This document shows positions 26,560 through 34,920 of a stretch of 64,000 nt of DNA, one piece after another. Every line of letters starts with the position of its first letter. Position 1 is the first letter of the stretch. The stretch lies in assembly GCA_021816455.1 (NCBI GenBank), contig JAKAXU010000006.1, forward strand, positions 1 to 64,000. Reading direction: 5' to 3'. This DNA comes from Acidobacteriota bacterium. GTDB taxonomy: Bacteria; Acidobacteriota; Terriglobia; Terriglobales; Acidobacteriaceae. The notes beneath the pieces were generated by a model that worked only from the letters and a program-made list of their open reading frames with translations, was not told where the DNA came from and ran no database searches. Made by a program: the position numbers and the translations under genes.

Positions 26560-26641
26560 AGCGAAGTGAATCTGCCGCATGCGCGCTGCTGAAGTACGAC
26601 GCGCATGGCATCCCTCGTTTCGGTCCTGACTCTCTTTCCAA

Positions 26642-29005
26642 TCAGCGAACGGTCAGTCTTGTGGAACGATCGGCAAGCGAACTGTCGCCAACGAAGACCT
26701 TGTACGTCGTCGGTTCCACTACCTGTTTACTCTGCGCGTTCCAGAAGCTGAGTTCATCAAACCCCAGCGGCAGTGTGACAGTTTTGCTTTCCCCCGGCTG
26801 GAGCGTGACGCGCGCAAAGCCTTTCAGAACCCGCACCGGCTGCTCAACCGAAGCCGCAGTATTCCGGATGTACAGCTGTGCAACCTCCGTCCCCGCGCGG
26901 GAACCGGTGTTGGTCACCGCGAAGCTCACGTTGACCCTTGCGGCATCTCCGGGCTTCAACGAAGCAGCGGCGATCTCAGCCTGGCTCAGGGTGGGCTGAC
27001 TGAAACGGAAGGTTGTATAACTCAGCCCCCAGCCAAAGGGATACTGCGCAGAGTTGTTCACGTCGAGATAGCGCGACATGTACTTTTCTTCGCTGTTGGC
27101 AGGCAGATGGTTCAGGTCGCCGTGAGCCGGACGTCCGGTGGGAAGCTGCGAATAGTAGAGTGGCTCCTGACCGACGGCACGCGGAAAACTTGTCGTCAAT
27201 CGGGCAACTGGATTCACATCGCCGAAGAGAATATCCGCGACAGCGTGCCCTGCCTCGATGCCCGGGAACCAAGCCTGAACGATGGCGGGAATGTGCTCGG
27301 CCGCCCAAGGAATTTCGCTTGGGCGTCCTGTGAACATGACCAGCACAACTGGTTTGCCCGTGGCCGCGACTGCTTCCAGCAGTTGCTCCTGATGGCCTGG
27401 GAGACTCAGATGCGCGCGACTCGTGGCTTCACCCGTCATCCAGACCCCGCTTTCGCCGAGCGCCATCACCACGACATCCGCTTTCTTTGCGGTTGCGACG
27501 GCAGCTGCGATGCCATTGGTGTCATCCCAGACCGGAGTGGTTGGCTGGCCGAGCGCTTCCTGAAGATAGGTCTCGTTGCTGCCGGAAAGAATCTCCACTC
27601 CTTTGGCATAGAGCAGGCGGTTGCCAAGCCGCTCGCTAAGCGCCCGGCGCAGCGTTACGGCATCCTTCGGATTGCCCAGCGCACCCCAGGAGCCGAGCAT
27701 ATCCTGTTGAGAATCGGCGAGCGGGCCAATCAGCGCGACGGTCTTCACGGACTTGCCGAAGGGAAGCACCTTGCCGACGCCTTCGATGGCATCGTTCTTC
27801 AGCAGGACGATCGTCTCATCCGCAGCCTTGCGGGCTTCGGCGCGTTTCTCCGGCGTGGCCACATAGACCGGCGTCGGCGCGATGTAGGGATGATCGAAGA
27901 GACCGAGCGCAAACTTGACGCGAAGAATGCGCCGCGTGGCCTCATCAATCACAGACTCCGGAATCACTCCCGAGCGCACCTGCGCCGCGAGTGTCGTTGA
28001 GTACAGACCACCTTCCATATCCATGTCCACGCCCGCCTCAATAGCCTTGCGCGCAACGGTGCTTCCATTTGCGCCAATCGAGTGATTGAGTAGCTCCGAG
28101 ACCGCGCCCCAGTCCGAGACCACAAAGCCGTCGAAGCCCCACTCACGCCGCAGAATCTGCGTCAGCGTGTAGGGGTTTGCGCTGGCCGGAACTCCGTTAA
28201 TCGAGTTGAAGGAACTCATCACCGTGGCCGCGCCAGCCGCGACTGCGGCATGGTAAGGCGGCAGATACACCTGACGCAGCGTGACGTCGGACATATCCGT
28301 AGCGTTGTAATCGCGCCCGGCGATAGCCGCGCCGTAGGCGGCAAAATGTTTTACGCTGACGGCAACAGAATCCGGCTTGCTCAGGTCGCCCTGCTGATAG
28401 CCCTCGACATAGGCGCGCGCCAGCACCGAGCCGAGATAAGGGTCTTCGCCCGCGGACTCGACAATCCTCCCCCAGCGCGGGTCGCGAGCGATATCGACCA
28501 TGGGGGAAAAAACCCACGGCACTCCCTCGGCGCGGGATTCAACGGCGGCAGTGCGCGCCACGCTGCGAATCAGATCGGGATTCCAGGAACAGGCAAGCGC
28601 AATGGGCACGGGGAAGATGGTATGCATGCCGTGAATCACATCCAGACCGAAGAGCAGTGGAATGTGAAGAGTAGATTTTTCGACGGCGACATGCTGCAGG
28701 CGATTCACCTCATCGGAGCCGTGAACGTTGAGCAGTGAGCCGATCTGCCCGCGTGCAATCAGATCTTCGTAACCCAGGTGCGAGGCGTTCGGACCGGTTG
28801 CCAAGCCATAGGAATACTGCACAAGCTGGCCGATCTCGTCCTCCAACGACATCTTTTTCATGAGCGCATCGACACGATTGTTGATAACCCGGCTGGCGAG
28901 CTGCGGATTGGAAGGCGCGGACTGAGCGCGCGCTGCAGCCCCCATGCAAAGGACGATCACCATCAGGCAGAGAGGGGAAAGAGTGCGAAGCGGGAAATTT
29001 TTCAT
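26642..29005 (-). CDS. Exported GH3 beta-glucosidase (BglX-like)
   Basis: 787 residues with a signal peptide (LCLMVIVLCMGAAARAQ). The GH3 N-domain includes LVQYSYGLATGPN, the KHFAAYG substrate-binding motif (about K219-H220) and the nucleophile GFVVSDWGAV (D298). The second GH3 domain runs from about 400 (VALIGPLADSQQDMLGSW). A C-terminal fibronectin-III-like domain (VNVSFAVTNTGSRAGTEVAQ) completes the BglX layout, and the length fits. It hydrolyses terminal beta-linked glucose or xylose from oligosaccharides in the periplasm. It faces the CRTAC1 gene convergently and lies 54 bases downstream of hemG on the same strand, so read-through is possible. Confidence 0.94.
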   Translation of the reverse strand: MKNFPLRTLSPLCLMVIVLCMGAAARAQSAPSNPQLASRVINNRVDALMKKMSLEDEIGQLVQYSYGLATGPNASHLGYEDLIARGQIGSLLNVHGSDEVNRLQHVAVEKSTLHIPLLFGLDVIHGMHTIFPVPIALACSWNPDLIRSVARTAAVESRAEGVPWVFSPMVDIARDPRWGRIVESAGEDPYLGSVLARAYVEGYQQGDLSKPDSVAVSVKHFAAYGAAIAGRDYNATDMSDVTLRQVYLPPYHAAVAAGAATVMSSFNSINGVPASANPYTLTQILRREWGFDGFVVSDWGAVSELLNHSIGANGSTVARKAIEAGVDMDMEGGLYSTTLAAQVRSGVIPESVIDEATRRILRVKFALGLFDHPYIAPTPVYVATPEKRAEARKAADETIVLLKNDAIEGVGKVLPFGKSVKTVALIGPLADSQQDMLGSWGALGNPKDAVTLRRALSERLGNRLLYAKGVEILSGSNETYLQEALGQPTTPVWDDTNGIAAAVATAKKADVVVMALGESGVWMTGEATSRAHLSLPGHQEQLLEAVAATGKPVVLVMFTGRPSEIPWAAEHIPAIVQAWFPGIEAGHAVADILFGDVNPVARLTTSFPRAVGQEPLYYSQLPTGRPAHGDLNHLPANSEEKYMSRYLDVNNSAQYPFGWGLSYTTFRFSQPTLSQAEIAAASLKPGDAARVNVSFAVTNTGSRAGTEVAQLYIRNTAASVEQPVRVLKGFARVTLQPGESKTVTLPLGFDELSFWNAQSKQVVEPTTYKVFVGDSSLADRSTRLTVR

Positions 29006-29059
29006 TGCGCGACTATTTTACGCTCGGAGGCCGACACGAGACGAATGCAAAGCGATTGC

Positions 29060-30487
29060 TTAATTGTTACCACGTACTGTCTCCGACTGCGCCAGCGCTC
29101 GGGCCGCTTCCAGTCCAAGGCGAATGCAGTCCGAAATTCCTATGCCGTCATAGGCGTTGCCCGCCAGATGGAGGTTGGGCAGAGAGTCGACATGGCAGCG
29201 AATTCTGCTTATACGCTCGGCGTGGCCGACACTGTATTGCGCCATCGAACGAGGCCAGCGACGCACCTCGGCCAGCAGCGGTTCGCTCGCAATGCCAAGA
29301 ATCTGTCGCAACTCTTCGCGCAGCAAACCCGCTATCGTCTCGTCGCCTAAGGCCAGCATGTGTTCCCCGCGCGCGCCGCCGGCAAAGCAGCGGAGGATCA
29401 CTTTGCCCGGCGCAGTCCTCCCAGGAAATTTGCGATGCACGAAGGTGCAGGCAAGCATGGCGCGACGTTCCACTGCGGGAACCAGAAAACCGAATCCCGG
29501 TGGCAGAGCCGGGATTGCCGATTCGTCGTAGATCAGATTCACGGTGATCGAGGAGCTGTAGTGAATCGACGCCAGTTCCTGACTGAGCGGGCCATGAACA
29601 TCGTGCAAAAGTTGCGCCGCAACCCATGCCGGTGTCGCGAGGATCACCGCGTCAAAGCGTTCCGTGGCGCCCGCAGTAAAACGAAGGTGCCAGCCGCCGG
29701 CATCAAGTGCAATGGAGGTCACTGCGGTGTCCGCGTGCAGCCGAACAGGGTCTATCTGCGCCACGAGAGCTTCGATCAACTGCTGCAATCCACCGCGCAG
29801 GGTGGTGAAGATCGTTCGCTGCTTCCTGGATGCATCCGCGGTGCGCGCCTGCGCGCGTTGCTTTTTGCGTACGGCCAGCATGCCGCGTGTGAGCGACCCG
29901 TACTCCGACTCCAGCCGAACCATCGCCGGAAGCACTGACTGCGCGCTCAGATGCTCTGCATCGCCGCCGAAGATGCCCGATAACAGAGGATCGGCAAGGC
30001 GATCCACCACCACCTGACCGTAATGTCGCCGTACAAGGCTTGCAACTGATTCGTCCTGCTGCACCGGGCGCGCTCGTCGAAACCACTCCAGCCCCATGCG
30101 CAGCTTGGTGAACGGATCGAAGAGAGGCGTGAGCAGGGTTGGCGTCAGCCGCGTGGGAACCAGAAACATCAGCCCATCCGGAAGCGCCACAAGTCGATTC
30201 CGGACCAGGATGAAGGTTTTGCGCTGGCTGTCATCGGAGCCGATCAGCGAATCGGTCAGCCCCAGTTCGTGACAGAGGGCAATCGCCGCCGGCTTTTCCG
30301 TGAGGAACGAATCCGGTCCATGCTCGATCACCGTGCCGCCATCGACACGCGAGGAAATCACTCCGCCGAAACGTGCCCCGGATTCAAACAGTTCGTAGTC
30401 AGCGTCTACGCCTTTGCGCCGCGCCTGCTCCAGCTCATACGCCGCTGCCAGTCCAGCGACGCCCCCTCCGACAATTGCAATCCGCAT
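29060..30487 (-). CDS. hemG: Protoporphyrinogen/coproporphyrinogen oxidase
   Basis: FAD-dependent oxidase of the HemY/PPOX type, the late step of heme synthesis that aromatises the porphyrinogen ring. Names differ between hemG and hemY. 475 residues. The N-terminal FAD fold is MRIAIVGGGVAGLAAAYELE, followed by FESGARFGGVISS and GPDSFLTEKP. Near the C-terminus LHLAGNAYDGIGISDCI is the second FAD-contact motif. Whether it uses protoporphyrinogen or coproporphyrinogen cannot be decided here. It lies 37 bases downstream of a heme-type radical SAM gene on the same strand, likely one operon. Confidence 0.95.
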   Translation of the reverse strand: MRIAIVGGGVAGLAAAYELEQARRKGVDADYELFESGARFGGVISSRVDGGTVIEHGPDSFLTEKPAAIALCHELGLTDSLIGSDDSQRKTFILVRNRLVALPDGLMFLVPTRLTPTLLTPLFDPFTKLRMGLEWFRRARPVQQDESVASLVRRHYGQVVVDRLADPLLSGIFGGDAEHLSAQSVLPAMVRLESEYGSLTRGMLAVRKKQRAQARTADASRKQRTIFTTLRGGLQQLIEALVAQIDPVRLHADTAVTSIALDAGGWHLRFTAGATERFDAVILATPAWVAAQLLHDVHGPLSQELASIHYSSSITVNLIYDESAIPALPPGFGFLVPAVERRAMLACTFVHRKFPGRTAPGKVILRCFAGGARGEHMLALGDETIAGLLREELRQILGIASEPLLAEVRRWPRSMAQYSVGHAERISRIRCHVDSLPNLHLAGNAYDGIGISDCIRLGLEAARALAQSETVRGNN

Positions 30488-30524
30488 GCCCAGTCACGCC
30501 TGCTTCCTATCTACGGAGTTCAGT

Positions 30525-31739
30525 TTATGCCAGCGTGATCAAAGACGAAGCAGGCTGGACGCGAAATTCGGAATTTCCTGCGGAAATTCTCTCGCTTGTC
30601 GCTCCGTTCCAGCGCTTTGGCTGATAGACACAACACGGCTCAGAGGCCAGCGGATCTCCGGTGAAAGCATAAGCCCGCGCACGCGACCCGCCGCAAATTT
30701 CGCGATACTCACAGACCCCGCACTTGCCACTGAGTCGATCGGTGTCTCTCAGCGCGCGGAAGATGGCAGCGTCGCGATAGATCTCCGCAAGCGGAGTCTC
30801 CAGAATGCTGCCTGCGCGGATGGGCAGAAAACCGCTGGGAAAGACTTCGCCCCGGTGCGAGATGAAGACAAAGCCGCGGCCGTCATTCACGCGCCGCGTT
30901 GCCCAGCCCATATTCCGCGCGGCTGCCGGAGCGGTCGGCGCTCCGGCCTCATAAGCATGGGCCGGATGACCGCCGTGCGCATGACTTCGTTCCTGGAGAT
31001 TGTGCTGGAGCAGATAGCGGCGATAGTGCATCGCCTCGGTCGTCTTGATCTGAAACGGAGCACGCCGGGAAAGCTCGTAGAGATGCGCAAAGACAGCCTC
31101 GAACTCTTCACCCGAAAGCATGTCGGCAAGCTGCCCACGCCCGACCGGAACCAGAAAGAAAAGATTCCACATGACGACCACCAGTTGCTCCAGCAATGCT
31201 GTCATGGCATCGAGGTCGTGCGCATTGTGGCGGCTGAGCGTGGTATGCACCTGGATGGGGACACCCGCTTCCCCCGCCCATCCGATGGCGTCGATGGTGC
31301 GCTGCCAGGCCCCGGGAAGTCCCCGAAATGCGTCGTGGATCGCCGGGGAAGAGCCATCGAGCGAAATTCCCAGGCGAACGAGGCCTGCGTCGCGCAGCCG
31401 GAAGATGGCATCCCGCGTGAGCAGCGGCGTGGCGCTTGGCGTGAGCGCGACTCGCACCCCGCGCTGCGCCGCGTGCCGGACCAGTTCGAAGATGTCGGCA
31501 CGCTTCAGCGGATCCCCCCCAGTGAGCACAAAAACCGGCACGCGCATCTCGGCGATCTGATCGATGAGTTGCTTGCCCTGCGCAGTGTTGAGCTGCTCCG
31601 GATGAGCGTCGGGTTGCGCAGCAGCGCGACAGTGTTTGCAGGCAAGATCACAGGATTGCGTTACCTCCCAGATCGCCAGAAAGGGAGTTTCGTTGTAGTC
31701 GAGCGCCCCTCGCGCGGGCAGTTCCACCATAGCTTCCAT
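30525..31739 (-). CDS. Radical SAM/SPASM protein (TIGR04053-like, heme-associated)
   Basis: 404 residues from ATG 31737-31739, with GGAGGT six bases upstream. The radical SAM cluster motif is CDLACKHC (C30, C34, C37), followed by VFVLTGGDPLKR and LGISLDGSSPAIHD. A SPASM-type auxiliary cluster region lies near the end (CGVCEYREICGGSRARA ... EPCCVYQP). This layout is that of the TIGR04053/NirJ/AhbC-AhbD group, which modifies tetrapyrroles. Position directly before hemG supports a heme or siroheme-derived substrate. The exact reaction is unknown. A GTGA-N6-TCAC palindrome lies 49 bases before the start. Confidence 0.87.
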   Translation of the reverse strand: MEAMVELPARGALDYNETPFLAIWEVTQSCDLACKHCRAAAQPDAHPEQLNTAQGKQLIDQIAEMRVPVFVLTGGDPLKRADIFELVRHAAQRGVRVALTPSATPLLTRDAIFRLRDAGLVRLGISLDGSSPAIHDAFRGLPGAWQRTIDAIGWAGEAGVPIQVHTTLSRHNAHDLDAMTALLEQLVVVMWNLFFLVPVGRGQLADMLSGEEFEAVFAHLYELSRRAPFQIKTTEAMHYRRYLLQHNLQERSHAHGGHPAHAYEAGAPTAPAAARNMGWATRRVNDGRGFVFISHRGEVFPSGFLPIRAGSILETPLAEIYRDAAIFRALRDTDRLSGKCGVCEYREICGGSRARAYAFTGDPLASEPCCVYQPKRWNGATSERISAGNSEFRVQPASSLITLA

Positions 31740-31787
31740 TGGATGACCTCCATTTAGCCAGAAAACACTCTTTTGGGGGGAATTTCT

Positions 31788-31801
31788 GTGACCGTTGTCA
31801 C
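31788..31801. promoter_or_regulatory. CRP/FNR-type operator-like palindrome near radical SAM gene
   Basis: GTGACCGTTGTCAC is a perfect GTGAC-N4-GTCAC inverted repeat and fits GTGA-N6-TCAC, the consensus core for CRP/FNR-family regulators. It lies 49 bases upstream of the radical SAM start on the minus strand. Confidence 0.55.
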
Positions 31802-31916
31802 GGTGCCCGCCCCAACCCCGGAGGCCGGCCGCGGATCAGCTTCGCCGGGCGTTTTACCCGGCCATCTCCAACCTGCGATGGAGACGGCCGGATGGAGAAA
31901 GATTTTTCCTGCTTCC

Positions 31917-31932
31917 CGTGATCTAGATCACG
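31917..31932. promoter_or_regulatory. CRP/FNR-type operator-like perfect palindrome near usp gene
   Basis: CGTGATCTAGATCACG is a perfect 16-base palindrome containing GTGA-N6-TCAC. It lies 83 bases upstream of the Usp start, a usual distance for activator or repressor binding. The second such site in this intergenic region. Confidence 0.65.
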
Positions 31933-32015
31933 CCAAAGTGCCCGGAAAAGGCGCACAATAGAGTGTCGGCGGGAAGCGGCCGCTTGCCGCCTGCCGCCTG
32001 CGAAAGGGGGCTGCC

Positions 32016-33008
32016 ATGATCGCTCCAACCCGCAACCCTTCCCCCACCTCCTCCATCGAACCCCGCTGGGTCCATCCTTCCCGAATTCTTTTTGCCGCCG
32101 CTTCCAATCCGGACGAACGCGGATTTACCTACGCGCTTACCGCAGCGCAGGAGTACGGCGCGAAGCTGATTCTGCTGTATGTTTTCGATGTTCTGGCCAC
32201 CGCCACCGAGGATGTCTCCGGCGCCATTTACTTTGAAAGCGCGATGCGACGCGCTGCAGAAAAACTCGAACCGCTGAAGAAACGAGCTGAAACGCTGGGC
32301 GTCGAGGCCGAGATCGTCGTACACAGCGGAATCGCAGCGTCTCGGATATTGGAGACTGCGCAGAAGAGTGGCGTAGATCGCATCGTGATGGGAACGCGCG
32401 CGCCGGGACGGATAGGCAAGTTTTTCACCGGCTCCGTTGCCGAGGAGGTTCTGCGCTCGGCTTCGGTTCCGGTGGTCACACTTGGCCCCAACGCGCTGGA
32501 TCCGAAGGTGCACGGGCATACGCTGCGCAGAATTCTCTGCACAGCGTCTCATCTGAATTGTGAACTGCAACCCGTCTTGCTCGCCGGCCGGATCGCCGAA
32601 AAGCACGACGCTGAGCTTACGATCCTGCATCTGATCACTCCGCGCGAGGAATCCCCGCTTGACCCCGGATGCTCGACGGCGACGCTGGAAGCTGAACTGA
32701 AGGCTCTACTGCCCAGATCAGTCGATCGTCAGATTCTGATTCGCTCGCTGTCCACTGCTGGCAGCGTGGGCGACGAGATCGTCTTCCAGACGAGACAACG
32801 CAGGAGCGATCTGGTGATTCTTGGCGCGCATCCGGCGACGACGCTGGAGACGATTGCCCGTCAGGGCATGGTCAATCAGGTGCTGGCGCAGTCGCTTTGC
32901 CCGGTGATGACGCTGAAGCATGCGATTCCGCGCGTGTGGGCTCCGCAGCTTGCAGAACCGGACTTGGATTATTTTTCGGAATCGACGTGGCTGGGGGGCA
33001 TTTTTTGA
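32016..33008 (+). CDS. Tandem universal stress protein
   Basis: 330 residues with two UspA-type alpha/beta domains. The first (about 20-150) has the nucleotide-binding end motif VMGTRAPGRIGKFFTGSVAE, matching the G-x2-G-x9-G-S/T pattern of ATP-binding Usps. The second (about 165-310) is degenerate (VILGAHPATTLETIARQ) and probably does not bind ATP. Usps help cells survive starvation, oxygen limitation or oxidative stress. Divergent from the radical SAM/hemG pair, with GTGA-N6-TCAC palindromes between them, which suggests shared redox- or cAMP-type control (inference). The start codon ATG 32016 follows GAAAGGGGG. Confidence 0.92.
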   Translation: MIAPTRNPSPTSSIEPRWVHPSRILFAAASNPDERGFTYALTAAQEYGAKLILLYVFDVLATATEDVSGAIYFESAMRRAAEKLEPLKKRAETLGVEAEIVVHSGIAASRILETAQKSGVDRIVMGTRAPGRIGKFFTGSVAEEVLRSASVPVVTLGPNALDPKVHGHTLRRILCTASHLNCELQPVLLAGRIAEKHDAELTILHLITPREESPLDPGCSTATLEAELKALLPRSVDRQILIRSLSTAGSVGDEIVFQTRQRRSDLVILGAHPATTLETIARQGMVNQVLAQSLCPVMTLKHAIPRVWAPQLAEPDLDYFSESTWLGGIF

Positions 33009-33039
33009 AACGCAGAAGAGCCGACTGCAAAGACAGGCA

Positions 33040-34920
33040 TCACCGCGACGGGCAGGGTTGGCCCGTGCAAAGCGCTCCGGTGATGCCTTTGCCTTCGGTG
33101 ATCGTGTAAATGCGATCGACGGCAGGAATCTTCACGGTCTCCTGCGCGCCGGAAGGCCAGTGAATCTCCGCTGTGCCTGCGTCTTTCGCATCCCCCAGGC
33201 CAAAGTGGGCGCGCTGGTCGTTGGATGAGATGAAGCTGCCTCCACTGAGAATATCCTCGCGCTGACGCATCCCGTTGGCCGTCAGATAGACGGTCGCTCC
33301 AACGGCGTCGCGCGGACTTTTCGCCCCTCCCACCAGCTTCAACTCCACCCAGTGATGATGATCCGGGTTGACGTTGCGCAAAAGCACGGCCGGTCCATCG
33401 ACCGGACTGATGACTGCGTCGATTTTGCCGTCGTTGAAGAGGTCGCCGAAGGCCGCGCCGCGGCCCGGCGTGACCACGGCCAGCCCACTGCCTTTGACCG
33501 GAGGGATGTATTCAAACTTCTGGCCCTGCAGATTGCGATAAAGCAGCGTACGCTGGGCGTAGCTGGTACCCCAGTCATGCTGATCCACCTGCGGATAGAC
33601 GTGGCCGTTGACCATGAAGATGTCCTTCCAGCCGTCGTTGTCGTAGTCGAACAGGCCAGCGCCCCAGCCTAGAAATGGAATGGGAAGGCTGGCGATGCCG
33701 ACCTCGTCGCTGACATCGCTGAAATTGAGGTCGCCGTCATTGCGGTAGAGCACCTTGTAATCGTCGGAGAAATCGGTGACCAGAATATCGAGCAGTCCGT
33801 TGTTGCGATAGTCTCCGACCGCAAGTCCCATGGAAGCGATCTCGCGACCATCCTTGTTCACGGCAAAGCCGGAGATGTAACTGTCATCCTCGAAGGTGCC
33901 GTCGCCCTTGTTGTGATAGAGATAATTCGGCGTCGAGTCGTTGGCCACCAGCAGATCCTGCCTACCATTGTTCTCCATATCCGCAAAAATTGCCGTGAAT
34001 CCGTAGTAGCCGCCCGGGTCGCTGACGCCGGCCTTGACGCTGACATCCGTGAATGTCCCGTCGCCGTTGTTGTGAAAGAGATGATCCGGCTCGCCCTTCA
34101 ACCCGCGCGGACCGCACATGACGGCCATCCCGCGCAACTGGCAGAATGCGTCCGGCACAGCGGGATCGCCAAACGAAGGTTGGTTATGCGCATCGTAATG
34201 CAGATAGCCGGTGACGAAGAGATCCAGCTTGCCATCCCCGTCATAATCGCCCCAGGCAACGCCGTCGGACCAGTTACCCAGCGTAATGCCCGCTTTCTCG
34301 CCGACATCCGTAAAAGTACCGTCGTGGTTGTTGTGGTAAAGCCGATTCTTTCCATAGTTGGCGACAAAGATATCCGGCCAGCCGTCATTGTCGTAGTCAG
34401 CGATCGCCACGCCAAAGCCCCAACGGTCGTTGGTCACTCCGGCCTGCTCGGCGACATCGGTAAAGGTTCCGTCGTGGTTGTTGTGGAAGAGCGCAGCATG
34501 AGGCGGCGTGGTCTTGCCGTCCAGCGCGTCATAGGTTGAGCCATTGACAAGATAAATATCCAGCCAACCGTCGTTGTCGTAGTCAATCAACCCCACGCCG
34601 GATCCGTCGGTTTCCAGGATGTACTTTTTCTGCGGCGTACCCATCACGTGACGCCAGGACGCCAGGCCGGAGGACTTCGAGACGTCCTTGAAGACGATGG
34701 AGCCGGAGCTGACGAAACCGCCCGCTGTGATAGGCCTGTTCTGCGCGTCGTGCACGGGCTTGGAAGGCGCACCCGAGGCGGAACCTCCCATTCCACTGGG
34801 CTGCTGCGCCAACGCAACAGATTGGCACATGGGAACAAGGAGCAGGGTGATCAGCGTCCGATGAGCGATTCGGAGAGCCGCTCTGTACGCGGCCCGATCT
34901 GCGTTCCGACAGAACTTCAT
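33040..34920 (-). CDS. Secreted CRTAC1-family protein, downstream member of tandem pair
   Basis: 626 residues from ATG 34918-34920, which overlaps the stop of the upstream paralogue (ATGA). A signal peptide (LITLLLVPMCQSVALAQ) is followed by at least eight FG-GAP blades, most with a calcium-loop signature such as YDNDGWLDIY, YDNDGWPDIF or YDGDGKLDLF, and a C-terminal ASPIC/UnbV domain (SPRDAVGATVYLTANG; DAGTAEIHWPSG). It is highly similar along its length to the gene upstream and clearly a tandem duplicate. Expected to act at the cell surface or outside as a calcium-dependent binding protein. Two conserved cysteine regions (FCQLRGMAVMCGPRG and ALCTGQPC) could form disulfides. Confidence 0.92.
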   Translation of the reverse strand: MKFCRNADRAAYRAALRIAHRTLITLLLVPMCQSVALAQQPSGMGGSASGAPSKPVHDAQNRPITAGGFVSSGSIVFKDVSKSSGLASWRHVMGTPQKKYILETDGSGVGLIDYDNDGWLDIYLVNGSTYDALDGKTTPPHAALFHNNHDGTFTDVAEQAGVTNDRWGFGVAIADYDNDGWPDIFVANYGKNRLYHNNHDGTFTDVGEKAGITLGNWSDGVAWGDYDGDGKLDLFVTGYLHYDAHNQPSFGDPAVPDAFCQLRGMAVMCGPRGLKGEPDHLFHNNGDGTFTDVSVKAGVSDPGGYYGFTAIFADMENNGRQDLLVANDSTPNYLYHNKGDGTFEDDSYISGFAVNKDGREIASMGLAVGDYRNNGLLDILVTDFSDDYKVLYRNDGDLNFSDVSDEVGIASLPIPFLGWGAGLFDYDNDGWKDIFMVNGHVYPQVDQHDWGTSYAQRTLLYRNLQGQKFEYIPPVKGSGLAVVTPGRGAAFGDLFNDGKIDAVISPVDGPAVLLRNVNPDHHHWVELKLVGGAKSPRDAVGATVYLTANGMRQREDILSGGSFISSNDQRAHFGLGDAKDAGTAEIHWPSGAQETVKIPAVDRIYTITEGKGITGALCTGQPCPSR

